Under the pieces are notes generated by a model. The model saw only the letters and a program-made list of their open reading frames with translations, ran no database searches and was not told the DNA's origin. DNA of 64,000 nt, from contig NZ_AP026867.1 of NCBI RefSeq assembly GCF_026000115.1, positions 2,387,501 to 2,451,500 on the forward strand, in the 5' to 3' direction. The position numbers and the translations under genes were made by a program. Every line of letters begins with the position of its first letter. The stretch's first letter is position 1. This DNA comes from Aureispira anguillae (GTDB lineage Bacteria; Bacteroidota; Bacteroidia; Chitinophagales; Saprospiraceae). Shown here piece by piece: positions 1 to 7,931 of this stretch.

Positions 1-309
1 GCCATTGATGACATCAATATTTCCGCACAGCAAGTTATTACCCATCATCCTACGACAACAAAAAAACAGACATTAATTAATGTATTTCCCAATCCCAATA
101 ATGGGCAACTAAACATTGATTTAGGGAACAGCACGAACAAAGCAACTGTTCAAACTTTTAATACGCTAGGAAAAAACATACACCAACAAATCTATCAAAA
201 TCAACAACTTATTTCGCTAACAATAAACCAGCCTGCTGGAATGTATATGGTCTGTATAAAAACAGACGATGGTGAAACGCATATTTTTAAAATTATAAAA
301 AGATCATAA
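1..309 (+). CDS. C-terminal fragment of a T9SS-secreted protein (type A sorting domain)
   Basis: Partial: the frame is open from the first base and stops at 307-309, giving 102 residues. The fragment has the pattern of the Bacteroidota type IX secretion C-terminal sorting domain: the NVFPNPNNGQLNIDL segment, then a 'tfNtlGKnihqq' strand, a 'PAGMYMVCIKTDDGE' strand and a basic end (KIIKRS). Such domains send the protein through the outer membrane, where they are cut off and the cargo is attached to the surface or released. What the missing N-terminal part does cannot be seen. The next gene starts 1 bp after the stop, so the two may be translated from one message. Confidence 0.85.
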   Translation, partial: AIDDINISAQQVITHHPTTTKKQTLINVFPNPNNGQLNIDLGNSTNKATVQTFNTLGKNIHQQIYQNQQLISLTINQPAGMYMVCIKTDDGETHIFKIIKRS

Positions 310-310
310 A

Positions 311-1306
311 ATGTCCAAGATTTTAATTTTAGGTGGAGCTAATTTTGTTGGGCGAAATTTATTAAATGAGCTGCAAAAAAGCAAGAAACACCAAATTACC
401 TTATTCAATAGAGGAAGGACAAATTCTGAACTTTTTCCAGAATTTGAACGCATTGTAGGAGACAGAAACAGTCAAGACGTACAACAACTCGCTCAACAAG
501 ATTGGGATTACATCATTGATATATCCTGTTATTATCCTGCTTCTTTGGCTGCTATCTTAAAAACGATTTCATTCAAACAACTAAAACGATATATTTTTGT
601 ATCTACTTGTTCGGTATACAATCATAAACAATATCCCTCTGACCAACCTACGTTAGAAGATGACCCTATTCTATCCTGTACCAAAGAACAAGAAACTTCA
701 GAACTTCCTGCCGCTTATGGCGAAAAGAAAGTTGCTTGTGAACAACTTTTGGCTGCTGCTGGAATAGATTATATCAGCCTGCGCCCTGGGCTTATCTATG
801 GTGCTTATGATTATACCGATCGATTTTATTATTGGCTTTATCAAGTTCAAAAAAAGGATTGCCTCCTCCTTCCCAACAATGGAGCTTCCCTTTTTTCAGT
901 TACTTATATTGACGATTTGGTTCAGGCAATTCTAGAAGCACTAAGCCACCCCAAACCTTCCAAGCTATACAATGTCATTAGCCAAACGCAAATTTCTATT
1001 CAAAAAATTGTCGATACCGCTTGCTCATTGTTGGATAAAGCCCCCAAAAGGGTCAATGCGCCAGCAACTTTTTTGCAGGAACAGAAGATAAGCGAGTGGA
1101 TAGAAATGCCAATTTGGGTAGATGGAAATTACTTTACCTTTTCCAATCAAAAATTAGTGACCGATTTTTCTTTTAAGTTGAGTGATTGGACAGCGAGTGT
1201 AGCTGCTACGATAGCCTATTATCAAGCACTAGATTGGCCAGTTCCTACTTATGGCATTAGCGAAGAACAGCGATTAGACTTGTTAGACTTATTAACGACT
1301 GCCTAA
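311..1306 (+). CDS. NAD(P)-dependent epimerase/dehydratase (extended SDR family)
   Basis: 331 residues. The N-terminus has a Rossmann nucleotide-binding loop (LGGANFVGRNLL, residues 7-18), followed by NRGR, as in NADP-preferring atypical/extended SDRs of the CSP41/isoflavone-reductase-like type. 'FVSTCSVYNH' near residue 97 and the later 'YGEKK' (Tyr and Lys two to three positions apart) correspond to the S/Y/K active-site area; the Tyr-Lys spacing is 3, as in YxxxK (AAYGEKK). The substrate cannot be told from sequence; related enzymes act on nucleotide sugars or act as RNA-binding SDRs. It is cytosolic, with no signal peptide. A strong hairpin terminator follows 9 bp after the stop. Confidence 0.8.
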   Translation: MSKILILGGANFVGRNLLNELQKSKKHQITLFNRGRTNSELFPEFERIVGDRNSQDVQQLAQQDWDYIIDISCYYPASLAAILKTISFKQLKRYIFVSTCSVYNHKQYPSDQPTLEDDPILSCTKEQETSELPAAYGEKKVACEQLLAAAGIDYISLRPGLIYGAYDYTDRFYYWLYQVQKKDCLLLPNNGASLFSVTYIDDLVQAILEALSHPKPSKLYNVISQTQISIQKIVDTACSLLDKAPKRVNAPATFLQEQKISEWIEMPIWVDGNYFTFSNQKLVTDFSFKLSDWTASVAATIAYYQALDWPVPTYGISEEQRLDLLDLLTTA

Positions 1307-1315
1307 TGAATACGG

Positions 1316-1347
1316 CCCATTTGAAAACAAACCTATTTTCAAATGGG
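1316..1347. terminator. Bidirectional hairpin terminator between convergent genes
   Basis: A perfect 12-bp inverted repeat (1316-1327 with 1336-1347, 8-base loop). A and T runs flank it on both sides, so it could end transcription of the epimerase gene and of the convergent minus-strand gene. Confidence 0.7.
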
Positions 1348-1353
1348 TCTAAT

Positions 1354-1992
1354 TTAATTTTTAATTTCTTCTTTGATTTTAGTAGAAGACTTTTGGTAGG
1401 TCTGTCTCATTACTTTATACGCAAATTCTTCAATAGCTTCTTGCTGCTGTTTAGGGTTTTTCATCTCTACAATTTCCAATATCTTCCGTTGACCACTGGG
1501 TGAGCTAATAATTCCCCTAGCATAGCCAGAAGAATAATTTTCATATTTTTCTATTGTTGATTCTACCAAAGAGTTATAATTTGAAAAACTTCGTCTCACC
1601 GTCGCCAATTGCCGACTTAATGTTTTTTTCTTTGCTTCCGCCAATTCCTTTTCGTGCTTTATTTCCATCAATTCTTGATTGATGATTTCCTTCTCTATTT
1701 TTGCACTATCTCTCCCCATCTTCAACTGAGCTAATTCAAAGGCCAAGGTCGCCTTTTCAGTTTTATATTGCTGAATTTCATTTTTTGTCAAAGCCTTCTC
1801 TAATGCTTCAATTTTATCCACATTATCTTGATTTACTTTAGCAAAATACTGGTAAAATCCTACCGCAGTAGTAATGACAATCGTCAGGGCAGAGACTAGA
1901 ATTGTTAAATAGGCTGGTTTTAACCAATCTGGTTTGCTCAATTGCTTCACCTCTTGCCTTAGTTTTTCTAATTTTAATTCTTCTTCTGTCAT
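1354..1992 (-). CDS. Coiled-coil protein with one membrane segment, unknown function
   Basis: 212 residues, not recognised. Residues 1-22 are charged and helical, residues about 27-50 (AYLTILVSALTIVITTAVGFY) form one transmembrane helix, and residues 55-150 are a long, highly charged heptad-rich stretch (KIEALEKAL...ELMEIKHEKELAEAKKKT) typical of a coiled coil. The rest is charged and ends in KIKEEIKN. The topology suggests a short cytoplasmic N-terminus and a long coiled-coil domain on the other side of the membrane, or the reverse. Its 3' end faces the bidirectional hairpin at 1316-1347. No catalytic motif is visible. Confidence 0.7.
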   Translation of the reverse strand: MTEEELKLEKLRQEVKQLSKPDWLKPAYLTILVSALTIVITTAVGFYQYFAKVNQDNVDKIEALEKALTKNEIQQYKTEKATLAFELAQLKMGRDSAKIEKEIINQELMEIKHEKELAEAKKKTLSRQLATVRRSFSNYNSLVESTIEKYENYSSGYARGIISSPSGQRKILEIVEMKNPKQQQEAIEEFAYKVMRQTYQKSSTKIKEEIKN

Positions 1993-2020
1993 CGTCTAAT
2001 TTTTAATTATTAGGAATAAA

Positions 2021-2063
2021 AAAGCTACCTTATCCTCCTTATTATGCAGCACAAGGTAGCTTT
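2021..2063 (-). terminator. Terminator of the DyP peroxidase gene
   Basis: An 11-bp perfect stem (2021-2031 with 2053-2063). On the minus strand it is followed by a T-rich run (tttattcc). It lies just after the 3' end of the 2083-3501 gene. Confidence 0.7.
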
Positions 2064-2082
2064 CGATTAACAGCGCAACGAT

Positions 2083-3501
2083 CTATTTAATGGTATCAAT
2101 CTTATTAAGAAAACCAATGCTAGGTGCAAAAAAATACTCCCCACCTCTCATGGTTACAAAGTCACCAAAATAAAAATCTACCTTATCTTTACTATTATAG
2201 GTTTTGGGCCATTGCTGCTCTACTTTTTTGCCAGCGCCAATAACAGGATCAATACCTGTTTTAGGTCTAGGAAAGGCAGGATTATTAGCCCAAGCTTTTT
2301 GCAAAAACACAAATTGCGCACGCAAATTGCTCTGGAAACACATAAAAAGCAAGCCCTTTTTGTTAGAGTCATTCGGCTTTCCATAAGGAATTGCTCTTCT
2401 GGTGATAAATCGCTTAGGGATCAATCCTTGCCCCCTTGGGTTGGTTTTGCGAATATGGGCATGAAAAGGGCATTTTCGACCTTTCCGATCTGTATTTTCA
2501 TAGGTAAAATTATTGGGACTTGGCACATCTCCATTGGGCATTTTATTTTCATAGGTATCACTCAATGCCAAAGGTGTTCCATCTTTAAACCGTCCTACCG
2601 CCAAGGCTCCTGCATATTCTTCTGCCGTTACGCCCTTCATTTTTTGAGCCTTTGTTAATACTAGCTCTTTAGCTAATTCCGCAATTTTATTGTCAAAGCC
2701 TTCTACATCTTGCTCCAACTTGCGATAAACCAAAAAGCTCCCATAGTTATCGTCATTTCGATCCGTAAAAGGGTCTTTGATTAAGATTTTTTTTAAGGGA
2801 AGAATAGGATTCCATTGATCTGCCCCCGTTCGTTCTACAATTTCTTTTTCAATATCTTGGCTAATAAATCGAGGGTTGGATATTCCATCCTTGTAACCAA
2901 AATGCTCTTTTTGATTGTCCAGTGCCGCTCCCTTTTCTTCAACAAAAACCATAGCAATGCCATTGCCTTCCAAAAAAGATTTGATGCCCTCTGTTTTTTT
3001 AATCAATTCCTGTTCGTCATCATCTGCCAGTAATAAGAGTGCGTGAATCTCTTCCTTATAGCCCTTTTCAAATTTGGTAGGAGAATCGCCCAACCATTTC
3101 AAAGATCGCTTAGAATTCATTCCTTCTTGAAAAATTTTATTGCCTTGCTTTCTGCCCAGTTTTTTAGGGTCAAAGCCCAATTCTTCGTAGCCTTTAGCCG
3201 ATAAGAAAAAATTCATAACAAGACCACCATCATGTGGTTTCACCCCCTTTTTAATGCTTAATTTTCGGTACTTTGAAGCATAAAGTTGATCCATCGTCGA
3301 GGTGAGTTTTAAGCCCTTTATCCATTGTTTCACCTCTTGTTCCTCCCCTTCAAAATTCAAAAACAATAGCCTCATATACTTCCTAGCAAATCCTTTGAGT
3401 ATATTTCCCTGCAAATTTTCAAATAATTTGGTATACTTTCCATTTCCGCTGCCTTCTGCTTCATTGGGTACGCCATGCGGTGTTTTTAGATCAATTGCCA
3501 T
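2083..3501 (-). CDS. Dye-decolorizing (DyP-type) heme peroxidase
   Basis: 472 residues. The hallmark GxxDG motif is present (GYKDG, residues 202-206; Asp205 would be the distal acid). So are the proximal-heme region CPFHAHIRKTNPR (344-356; His349 is the likely heme ligand by comparison with the family pattern AHIRxxNPR) and a downstream Arg pair (368-369) in the position of the distal Arg. The length fits the larger DyP subfamily of Bacteroidota and Cyanobacteria. There is no signal or Tat peptide, so the enzyme is probably cytosolic. It stands alone, with its own terminator and a 465-bp gap upstream that holds a MITE-like element. DyP enzymes oxidise dyes, phenols and Mn(II) with H2O2; the natural substrate here is unknown. 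Confidence 0.92.
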   Translation of the reverse strand: MAIDLKTPHGVPNEAEGSGNGKYTKLFENLQGNILKGFARKYMRLLFLNFEGEEQEVKQWIKGLKLTSTMDQLYASKYRKLSIKKGVKPHDGGLVMNFFLSAKGYEELGFDPKKLGRKQGNKIFQEGMNSKRSLKWLGDSPTKFEKGYKEEIHALLLLADDDEQELIKKTEGIKSFLEGNGIAMVFVEEKGAALDNQKEHFGYKDGISNPRFISQDIEKEIVERTGADQWNPILPLKKILIKDPFTDRNDDNYGSFLVYRKLEQDVEGFDNKIAELAKELVLTKAQKMKGVTAEEYAGALAVGRFKDGTPLALSDTYENKMPNGDVPSPNNFTYENTDRKGRKCPFHAHIRKTNPRGQGLIPKRFITRRAIPYGKPNDSNKKGLLFMCFQSNLRAQFVFLQKAWANNPAFPRPKTGIDPVIGAGKKVEQQWPKTYNSKDKVDFYFGDFVTMRGGEYFFAPSIGFLNKIDTIK

Positions 3502-3558
3502 AATTTTTTTATTTTTAAGTCAAATTGACGGTGTTTTTAATATTTTGAGTGTAATGGT

Positions 3559-3925
3559 CTGAGTACAGGACAAAAGAGGTAAAGGATGCTGATAAAGTAC
3601 TGTTTAAGCTAAAGCTATATTTCGATCTTAGATGCTAGACCGCTTTGCTTTTAGAGATTAGACCCTATAACAGCCTAATAGGGTCTAATCTCTAAAAGTT
3701 CAACGATCTAATATCTGAAAAACAGTTCCATTAATCCCTTACTTTATTTAAGTCCAATTGTTTAGCTATTAGCTCACTTCGTTCGTGAGGTCGCTACGCT
3801 TAGTTCGTTCCTCATGAGCGGGCTTTGCCTTTGTAGCTTTGGCTACAAGCTTACATCGTTCACTTCGTTCATACTTATAGTTCGCTTTGTTCGTGAGTCA
3901 GCAAGCTGGGTTGTCCTGTACACAG
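3559..3925. mobile_element. MITE-like element, copy 1 (non-coding, with terminal inverted repeats)
   Basis: Left end CTGAGTACAGGACAAAA (3559-3575); the right end (about 3911-3925, ttgtcctgtacacag) is its inverted counterpart. About 200 bp from the left end match copy 2 (35386-35603) in reverse orientation, including a 21-bp perfect hairpin (3648-3668 with 3678-3698). Unlike copy 2, this copy has about 147 extra bases before the right end (3764-3910), rich in TTCGTTC-containing small palindromes. No ORF lies inside. It fills the 3502-3966 gap between the DyP gene and the 3967 gene. Confidence 0.75.
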
Positions 3926-3966
3926 GTGTAATATTTAAAAAGTTCAACTGAACCCTTCAACAGTCC

Positions 3967-4752
3967 TTATTCATCCTCCCATTGATTATCGTAATCAACC
4001 TTATCAAAATAAAGCAGAGACTCATCTTCTTTTGCCTTATCAGGAGTCATCAAATCCATAGCTGAAAGCGCTCGTATTCCAAAAACAGGAGGCATCAAAA
4101 AACGGCTCTTGACCTTAGAGGCTCTAAACAAAGGCGTTAAGTTTTCTTGCGCAATAATTTTGGTAGATAAATCTTTGGAAAAAGAAATTTCAAAATTTAG
4201 CTCGGCATTAGCAATATCAATGGTAGCAGCTTCAGCATTTCCTTTGGCTTTCAATTCTACTTTTCCCTTGTTAGACCCCGAAATTAAAATGGTGGCACTC
4301 TCTGCGGTTACCAACTCGGTAATTACGGCCCAATCTTTATCCCACTTTCCTTCTTGGTACAATTTCAAAACTTTTTTCCCCAACCCAATTTGATCTTTAA
4401 TACTTGGCGATAAGGTTCCGTTTGCCTTAAACAAAACGGCATCTGTTTTAGAAAATTCAACCAACATTCCAGCATCCAATTCCCCCAAAACACTATTGGC
4501 TGGTGCCATAGATCCAGATGCCTTTGTACTGATAGATACGGCTCCTTCCGAGCTGTGTTCTATGTCCGATTTAGAATTGTCTTTTATTACTTCAAAATCA
4601 ATCCCCAAATCTGCAAGGTTTGAAATTCTAGTAAATTGATTTTTTTTGAGAATACCAATATCTCCTAGCGCCAAAGGGGTTTCAGGCAACCAAGTAGCTA
4701 AATAGCCAAATTTTCGACTTAATTCTCCAGTATATTTTTTATTGACTTTCAT
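3967..4752 (-). CDS. Beta-rich protein of 261 aa, candidate bacterial gasdermin-like protein
   Basis: No catalytic motif, signal peptide or transmembrane helix is visible. The N-terminus reads 'RKFGYLATWLPETPLALGDIG' and then 'FTRISNLADLGI'. From memory of the family, this resembles the start of bacterial gasdermins (short helix, aromatic-Gly-Tyr, 'LP', then a 'l..lG.L' strand). The middle and end alternate beta strands rich in Ser, Thr, Lys and Ala (ATILISGSNKGKVELKAKG; ELNFEISFSK) and close with 'LTPLFRASKVK' before an acidic tail of about 45 residues. Length (about 260) and position, 91 bp downstream of a caspase-like protease gene in the same direction, also match bGSDM operons. The N-terminal Cys palmitoylated in known bGSDMs is not seen. 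The call is inference; it could be another caspase-associated effector. Confidence 0.4.
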   Translation of the reverse strand: MKVNKKYTGELSRKFGYLATWLPETPLALGDIGILKKNQFTRISNLADLGIDFEVIKDNSKSDIEHSSEGAVSISTKASGSMAPANSVLGELDAGMLVEFSKTDAVLFKANGTLSPSIKDQIGLGKKVLKLYQEGKWDKDWAVITELVTAESATILISGSNKGKVELKAKGNAEAATIDIANAELNFEISFSKDLSTKIIAQENLTPLFRASKVKSRFLMPPVFGIRALSAMDLMTPDKAKEDESLLYFDKVDYDNQWEDE

Positions 4753-4843
4753 TGTTTTTTGTTGTTAATTTTTGAGATAAAAAAGGGCAAGATTTAGTAG
4801 TGTATTAAGGGGATCATAAAGCGTAGAAACAACTGCTTCGCAA

Positions 4844-5650
4844 CTAAATCGTAAAGGGAGTTTGTCGCCTAAAATCAGGGTTGGCTTTGCCTAAGATCAT
4901 AAAATTAGGCGACTGATAATCGGGTAAACGATCAACAATTCGAGCTCTAAATTGCTGATAATCGCCTCTAAATTTGCCGCCATTCCACACTATTTTTAAT
5001 GCTCTGGTAAACCATCCGTTAAAACTCCCCTCATAAGAAGACTGGTTATCTTGGCAACCTGAAATTAATAGAACAGTGGCTTTGATTAAAGACTCATCTA
5101 CGGCCTTAATATTTGCCAAAATAGGATCGTAAAAGCTTCTGTTGGCCATATAAGTCGTTAGCGCATTTTCGCTGGGCATTATTCTAGCAGGTGCATCTGT
5201 ATATTTCTCATTTGGAGTAGCGTGAAGCCTAATAATCGATCCACTGTGGCAGCTATCAGAAGTTACAAAAATCCGAACCCCTTCTTTAAATTCTGTCCAC
5301 AACGCCTTCAATTCATCATCCACTAGTTGCCCATCAAACAAACACCAGGTTTCATCCTGTCCGTCTGGCTCATCCCCATTTTGATCGGGCAATTGCCCCC
5401 CATGACCAGAATAAGAAAGATAAAAAATATCCCCTGCCTCCAATGTTTTGGCAGCTTCTTCTATAGCATTTTTCACTCGATCTCGACTGGCTTGTTCTCG
5501 TAACAAAGTTGAGGTAACAAAACCTTTTGAGGCCGCAATAAATTCCATATCTCTAGCGTCTTTTTCACAGGCATTTAATTTACCATCCCAACCTTGATAA
5601 TGTGTAGGGTCAACATAGTTTAACCCCACATGCAATGACATTCCTTTCAT
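4844..5650 (-). CDS. Caspase-family (C14, metacaspase-like) cysteine protease
   Basis: 268 residues. The p20-type caspase fold starts directly at the N-terminus (MSLHVGLNYVDP). The catalytic dyad is visible: His83 in YSGHGGQ (residues 80-86) and Cys134 in TSDSCHSG (130-137). A later 'SGCQDNQSSYEG...NGWFT' segment corresponds to the substrate-pocket region of metacaspase-like enzymes, which usually cut after Arg or Lys. There is no pro-domain, TPR or WD extension, so activation must depend on other proteins or small molecules. Its nearest partner is the 3967-4752 gene (same strand, 91 bp downstream). Prokaryotic caspase-like proteases of this type often sit beside pore-forming or other toxic effectors in immune operons. 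Confidence 0.88.
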   Translation of the reverse strand: MKGMSLHVGLNYVDPTHYQGWDGKLNACEKDARDMEFIAASKGFVTSTLLREQASRDRVKNAIEEAAKTLEAGDIFYLSYSGHGGQLPDQNGDEPDGQDETWCLFDGQLVDDELKALWTEFKEGVRIFVTSDSCHSGSIIRLHATPNEKYTDAPARIMPSENALTTYMANRSFYDPILANIKAVDESLIKATVLLISGCQDNQSSYEGSFNGWFTRALKIVWNGGKFRGDYQQFRARIVDRLPDYQSPNFMILGKANPDFRRQTPFTI

Positions 5651-5731
5651 CTTGTTTTTTTTAAATTGTTTTTTAATTTAATACTCCACTGATTTTTTAG
5701 TTTTTTAACAAAAAACATAAAAAAGCATCTT

Positions 5732-5805
5732 GTATCAATTTGATAATCAGCCTTTTAACATCACTGATCAATTTAAATTTATTTCGCTGATTATCAAGTT
5801 GATAC
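5732..5805. repeat. 20-bp inverted repeat upstream of the caspase gene
   Basis: The arms 5732-5751 and 5786-5805 are complementary at 19 of 20 positions (gtatcaa-t/c-ttgataatcagc), with 34 bases between them. They lie 80-155 bp before the caspase start. The wider 5681-5829 block begins with 'atactccact' and ends with 'agcggagtaat', a weaker outer inverted repeat, so this may be a small mobile-element remnant rather than an operator. Confidence 0.6.
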
Positions 5806-6109
5806 GATTTCCTAGCGGAGTAATGTTAATTGGTTTCCTTCCGAAATAGCATAGCATTCCCTCTTGTGCTAGGCACAGTTTTTAAATTTACACCGCAAAA
5901 AGAAGGAGTTTGGCTAAAAAAACAGCCTTATTTAATTGCTTGGTTTGCTATCTATTCCTTGATTATAATTCAAATATAAATCCTTCTAAATAGAGAAGAA
6001 AACCAACTTTTTAAAATTTGTAGAATCCCATTTCTAAGGCTCTTTTATTCTTTAAATTAGAAAGCCCGTATTATTGGAATAAAAGAAGAAGGGAGGCAAG
6101 CAAAAAAAT
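5806..6109. other. Non-coding gap between the caspase and flavoprotein genes
   Basis: About 300 bases without a supportable ORF. It has a 5-bp hairpin around 5868-5880 (tgtgc-tag-gcaca) and AT-rich sequence that probably holds the promoter of the minus-strand caspase gene. I could not assign a clear TAnnTTTG box. Confidence 0.4.
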
Positions 6110-6140
6110 TAGCAGCCTACTATCGCTTAGTAGACTGCTA
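6110..6140 (-). terminator. Terminator of the flavoprotein gene
   Basis: A stem of 13 bp with one mismatch (6110-6122 with 6128-6140, 5-base loop), followed on the minus strand by aatttttttgc. It lies 59 bp after the 3' end of the 6199-7779 gene. Confidence 0.7.
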
Positions 6141-6198
6141 AAACATGGAGCATAAAGTCCATCAATAAGAACACAAATTTTAGTACCTATCTTAACCT

Positions 6199-7779
6199 TT
6201 ATAGTCCAATTTTTTTCATTAATTCATTCGAAAATAGTTCGCAACCTTGCTCCCCCAAGAGTTCTGAACGCTGCTGCTTCCATCCTTCTACAACCTCTTC
6301 ACCATAACTGGTAGCAACCCACTCAGTATTAGCAGGCATTCTCTGCCCCCAATGATAGGTATGTGGAATGTCACTGGCTGCTAAGGCTTCAAATATAGCT
6401 TGATGCCCTTCATCTGCTAGGTTATCATCTAAGCCAGGCATTTCCAAGGTCACTGTAATTGGAGCATACTTAGTAAATGCCAAGGTTGCCGATGAATTTT
6501 TTACATAGCGAAAGGCAAGTGGCGCACCAAATACATGTTTTTCTGTTACGCTAAAAATCAGGTTCATTGCGTCCTCTATTCGTTCAAATGGAACGCCTAT
6601 TTCAATACTTGTACCAGGCAAAGGAGAAGGAGACGTAGGATCGCTCGAAGAAGCATTACCAAATTGATCCCCAGGGAACCCTACTTCAAGCTCTCCAGGA
6701 GGTGAAACAGGGAATGATAATTCTAATGCAATTTGTAAACCTTTTGGAATTAACCATTTTACAGGATCAAACCATCTTCCGATGCCATCTATCAAATCAT
6801 TTTCTAAGTTAACCGCTGTATTTTTTCTCAATGCTGCTCTTTCTGGGGTATATTCACTCTTGTACAATACCCGAACAAAAGCCCCTTTTTTTCCCGCCTC
6901 CAAGAAATACGGATTTACAGCGACCTCAAAATGAAAAGGCAACTCATCTCCTTTTGGAAGTCCTAACCCAGTCATGTCCAATGTGCAAATTGCATTTTTA
7001 ACTTCGTCGAAGTCACAGTTTTTGATAAAACGCTCTAGTAGATACAAGGGCTCTGTTTCTATCAATAATCCATGCACTACCCCATAACTACCAAAACTAA
7101 CCAAGGCAGCATTAAATAAATCATCGTCTTGAACCAGTTTCGTGTCCCCCAGCCAAGCACAAAACGCTTCCGTTATTACAGGTTCTGATTCACGCTGCAC
7201 AAATACGCATTCATCTGCTAGCGTCACTAAATGAATACCTCTAACATAATCTTGCATAGACCCCACTGAATGGGCAGCTCCATGTGTTCCTGTTGAGGCA
7301 GCCCCCACAAAAGTTTGTCCATCGCTGGCTCCCGAAGTTGGCAACGCCAACTGCTGTTCTTGCAATTTCTGATTAAGATCCTTTACCATTACACCACACT
7401 GGACAAAAGCAAAACGGTTGCGCTTTGCTTCAAATTCAGGATTAACATGACTAGGATCGCTCAAGCCAACTAAACAATAATCAAGCGCAGAACTATCAAT
7501 GAGATAATGATTGGTGAATGCAATGTTATTGAGCGACCAACGAGATCCATAAGCACGAATGACCTTGTTATCGGCAACGGCTCTTTGTACAATCTCTTGC
7601 AAGCCCGCTAAACCAGGTTCAAACCCCTTTTCAGGCGTAGTACTATCTTCATATTTATTGTGTGGCTTAAAAAGCTTATCAATGGCTCCCCACTGATTTC
7701 TCGTTCTATGCCAATTTTTCTTGGTTTGATTTTCTTCTACATCTATCAAAGGGACTTCATCTATTAATGTTTTTTTCAT
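6199..7779 (-). CDS. FAD-linked oxidoreductase, aldonolactone-oxidase-like (VAO/PCMH fold)
   Basis: 526 residues. The N-terminal half is a PCMH-type FAD-binding domain: 'VIRAYGSRWSLNNIAF' (73-88), 'LPTSGASDGQTFVGAASTG' (146-164) and 'THGAAHSVGSMQDYV'. The C-terminal region has 'PHTYHWGQRMP', resembling the 'HWGK' element of L-gulono-/D-arabinono-1,4-lactone oxidases. The family oxidises the lactone or alcohol group of sugar derivatives and passes electrons to O2 or another acceptor. The covalent-flavin His is not certain. There is no signal peptide. It is monocistronic by spacing (549 bp to the next gene downstream, with a terminator). The exact substrate is unknown. Confidence 0.78.
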   Translation of the reverse strand: MKKTLIDEVPLIDVEENQTKKNWHRTRNQWGAIDKLFKPHNKYEDSTTPEKGFEPGLAGLQEIVQRAVADNKVIRAYGSRWSLNNIAFTNHYLIDSSALDYCLVGLSDPSHVNPEFEAKRNRFAFVQCGVMVKDLNQKLQEQQLALPTSGASDGQTFVGAASTGTHGAAHSVGSMQDYVRGIHLVTLADECVFVQRESEPVITEAFCAWLGDTKLVQDDDLFNAALVSFGSYGVVHGLLIETEPLYLLERFIKNCDFDEVKNAICTLDMTGLGLPKGDELPFHFEVAVNPYFLEAGKKGAFVRVLYKSEYTPERAALRKNTAVNLENDLIDGIGRWFDPVKWLIPKGLQIALELSFPVSPPGELEVGFPGDQFGNASSSDPTSPSPLPGTSIEIGVPFERIEDAMNLIFSVTEKHVFGAPLAFRYVKNSSATLAFTKYAPITVTLEMPGLDDNLADEGHQAIFEALAASDIPHTYHWGQRMPANTEWVATSYGEEVVEGWKQQRSELLGEQGCELFSNELMKKIGL

Positions 7780-7931
7780 CTGGTATCATTTTTTATTAAT
7801 AACTCACCTTAGTATTGAGGTGTTACATAATTAATATTTTTTCATTAAAATATAAAATATTAATATGCAATTAATAAAAATATAATATCCCTTAAAGCAA
7901 TATCCCTACTCTTAAAAGCCTCCATTAACAA

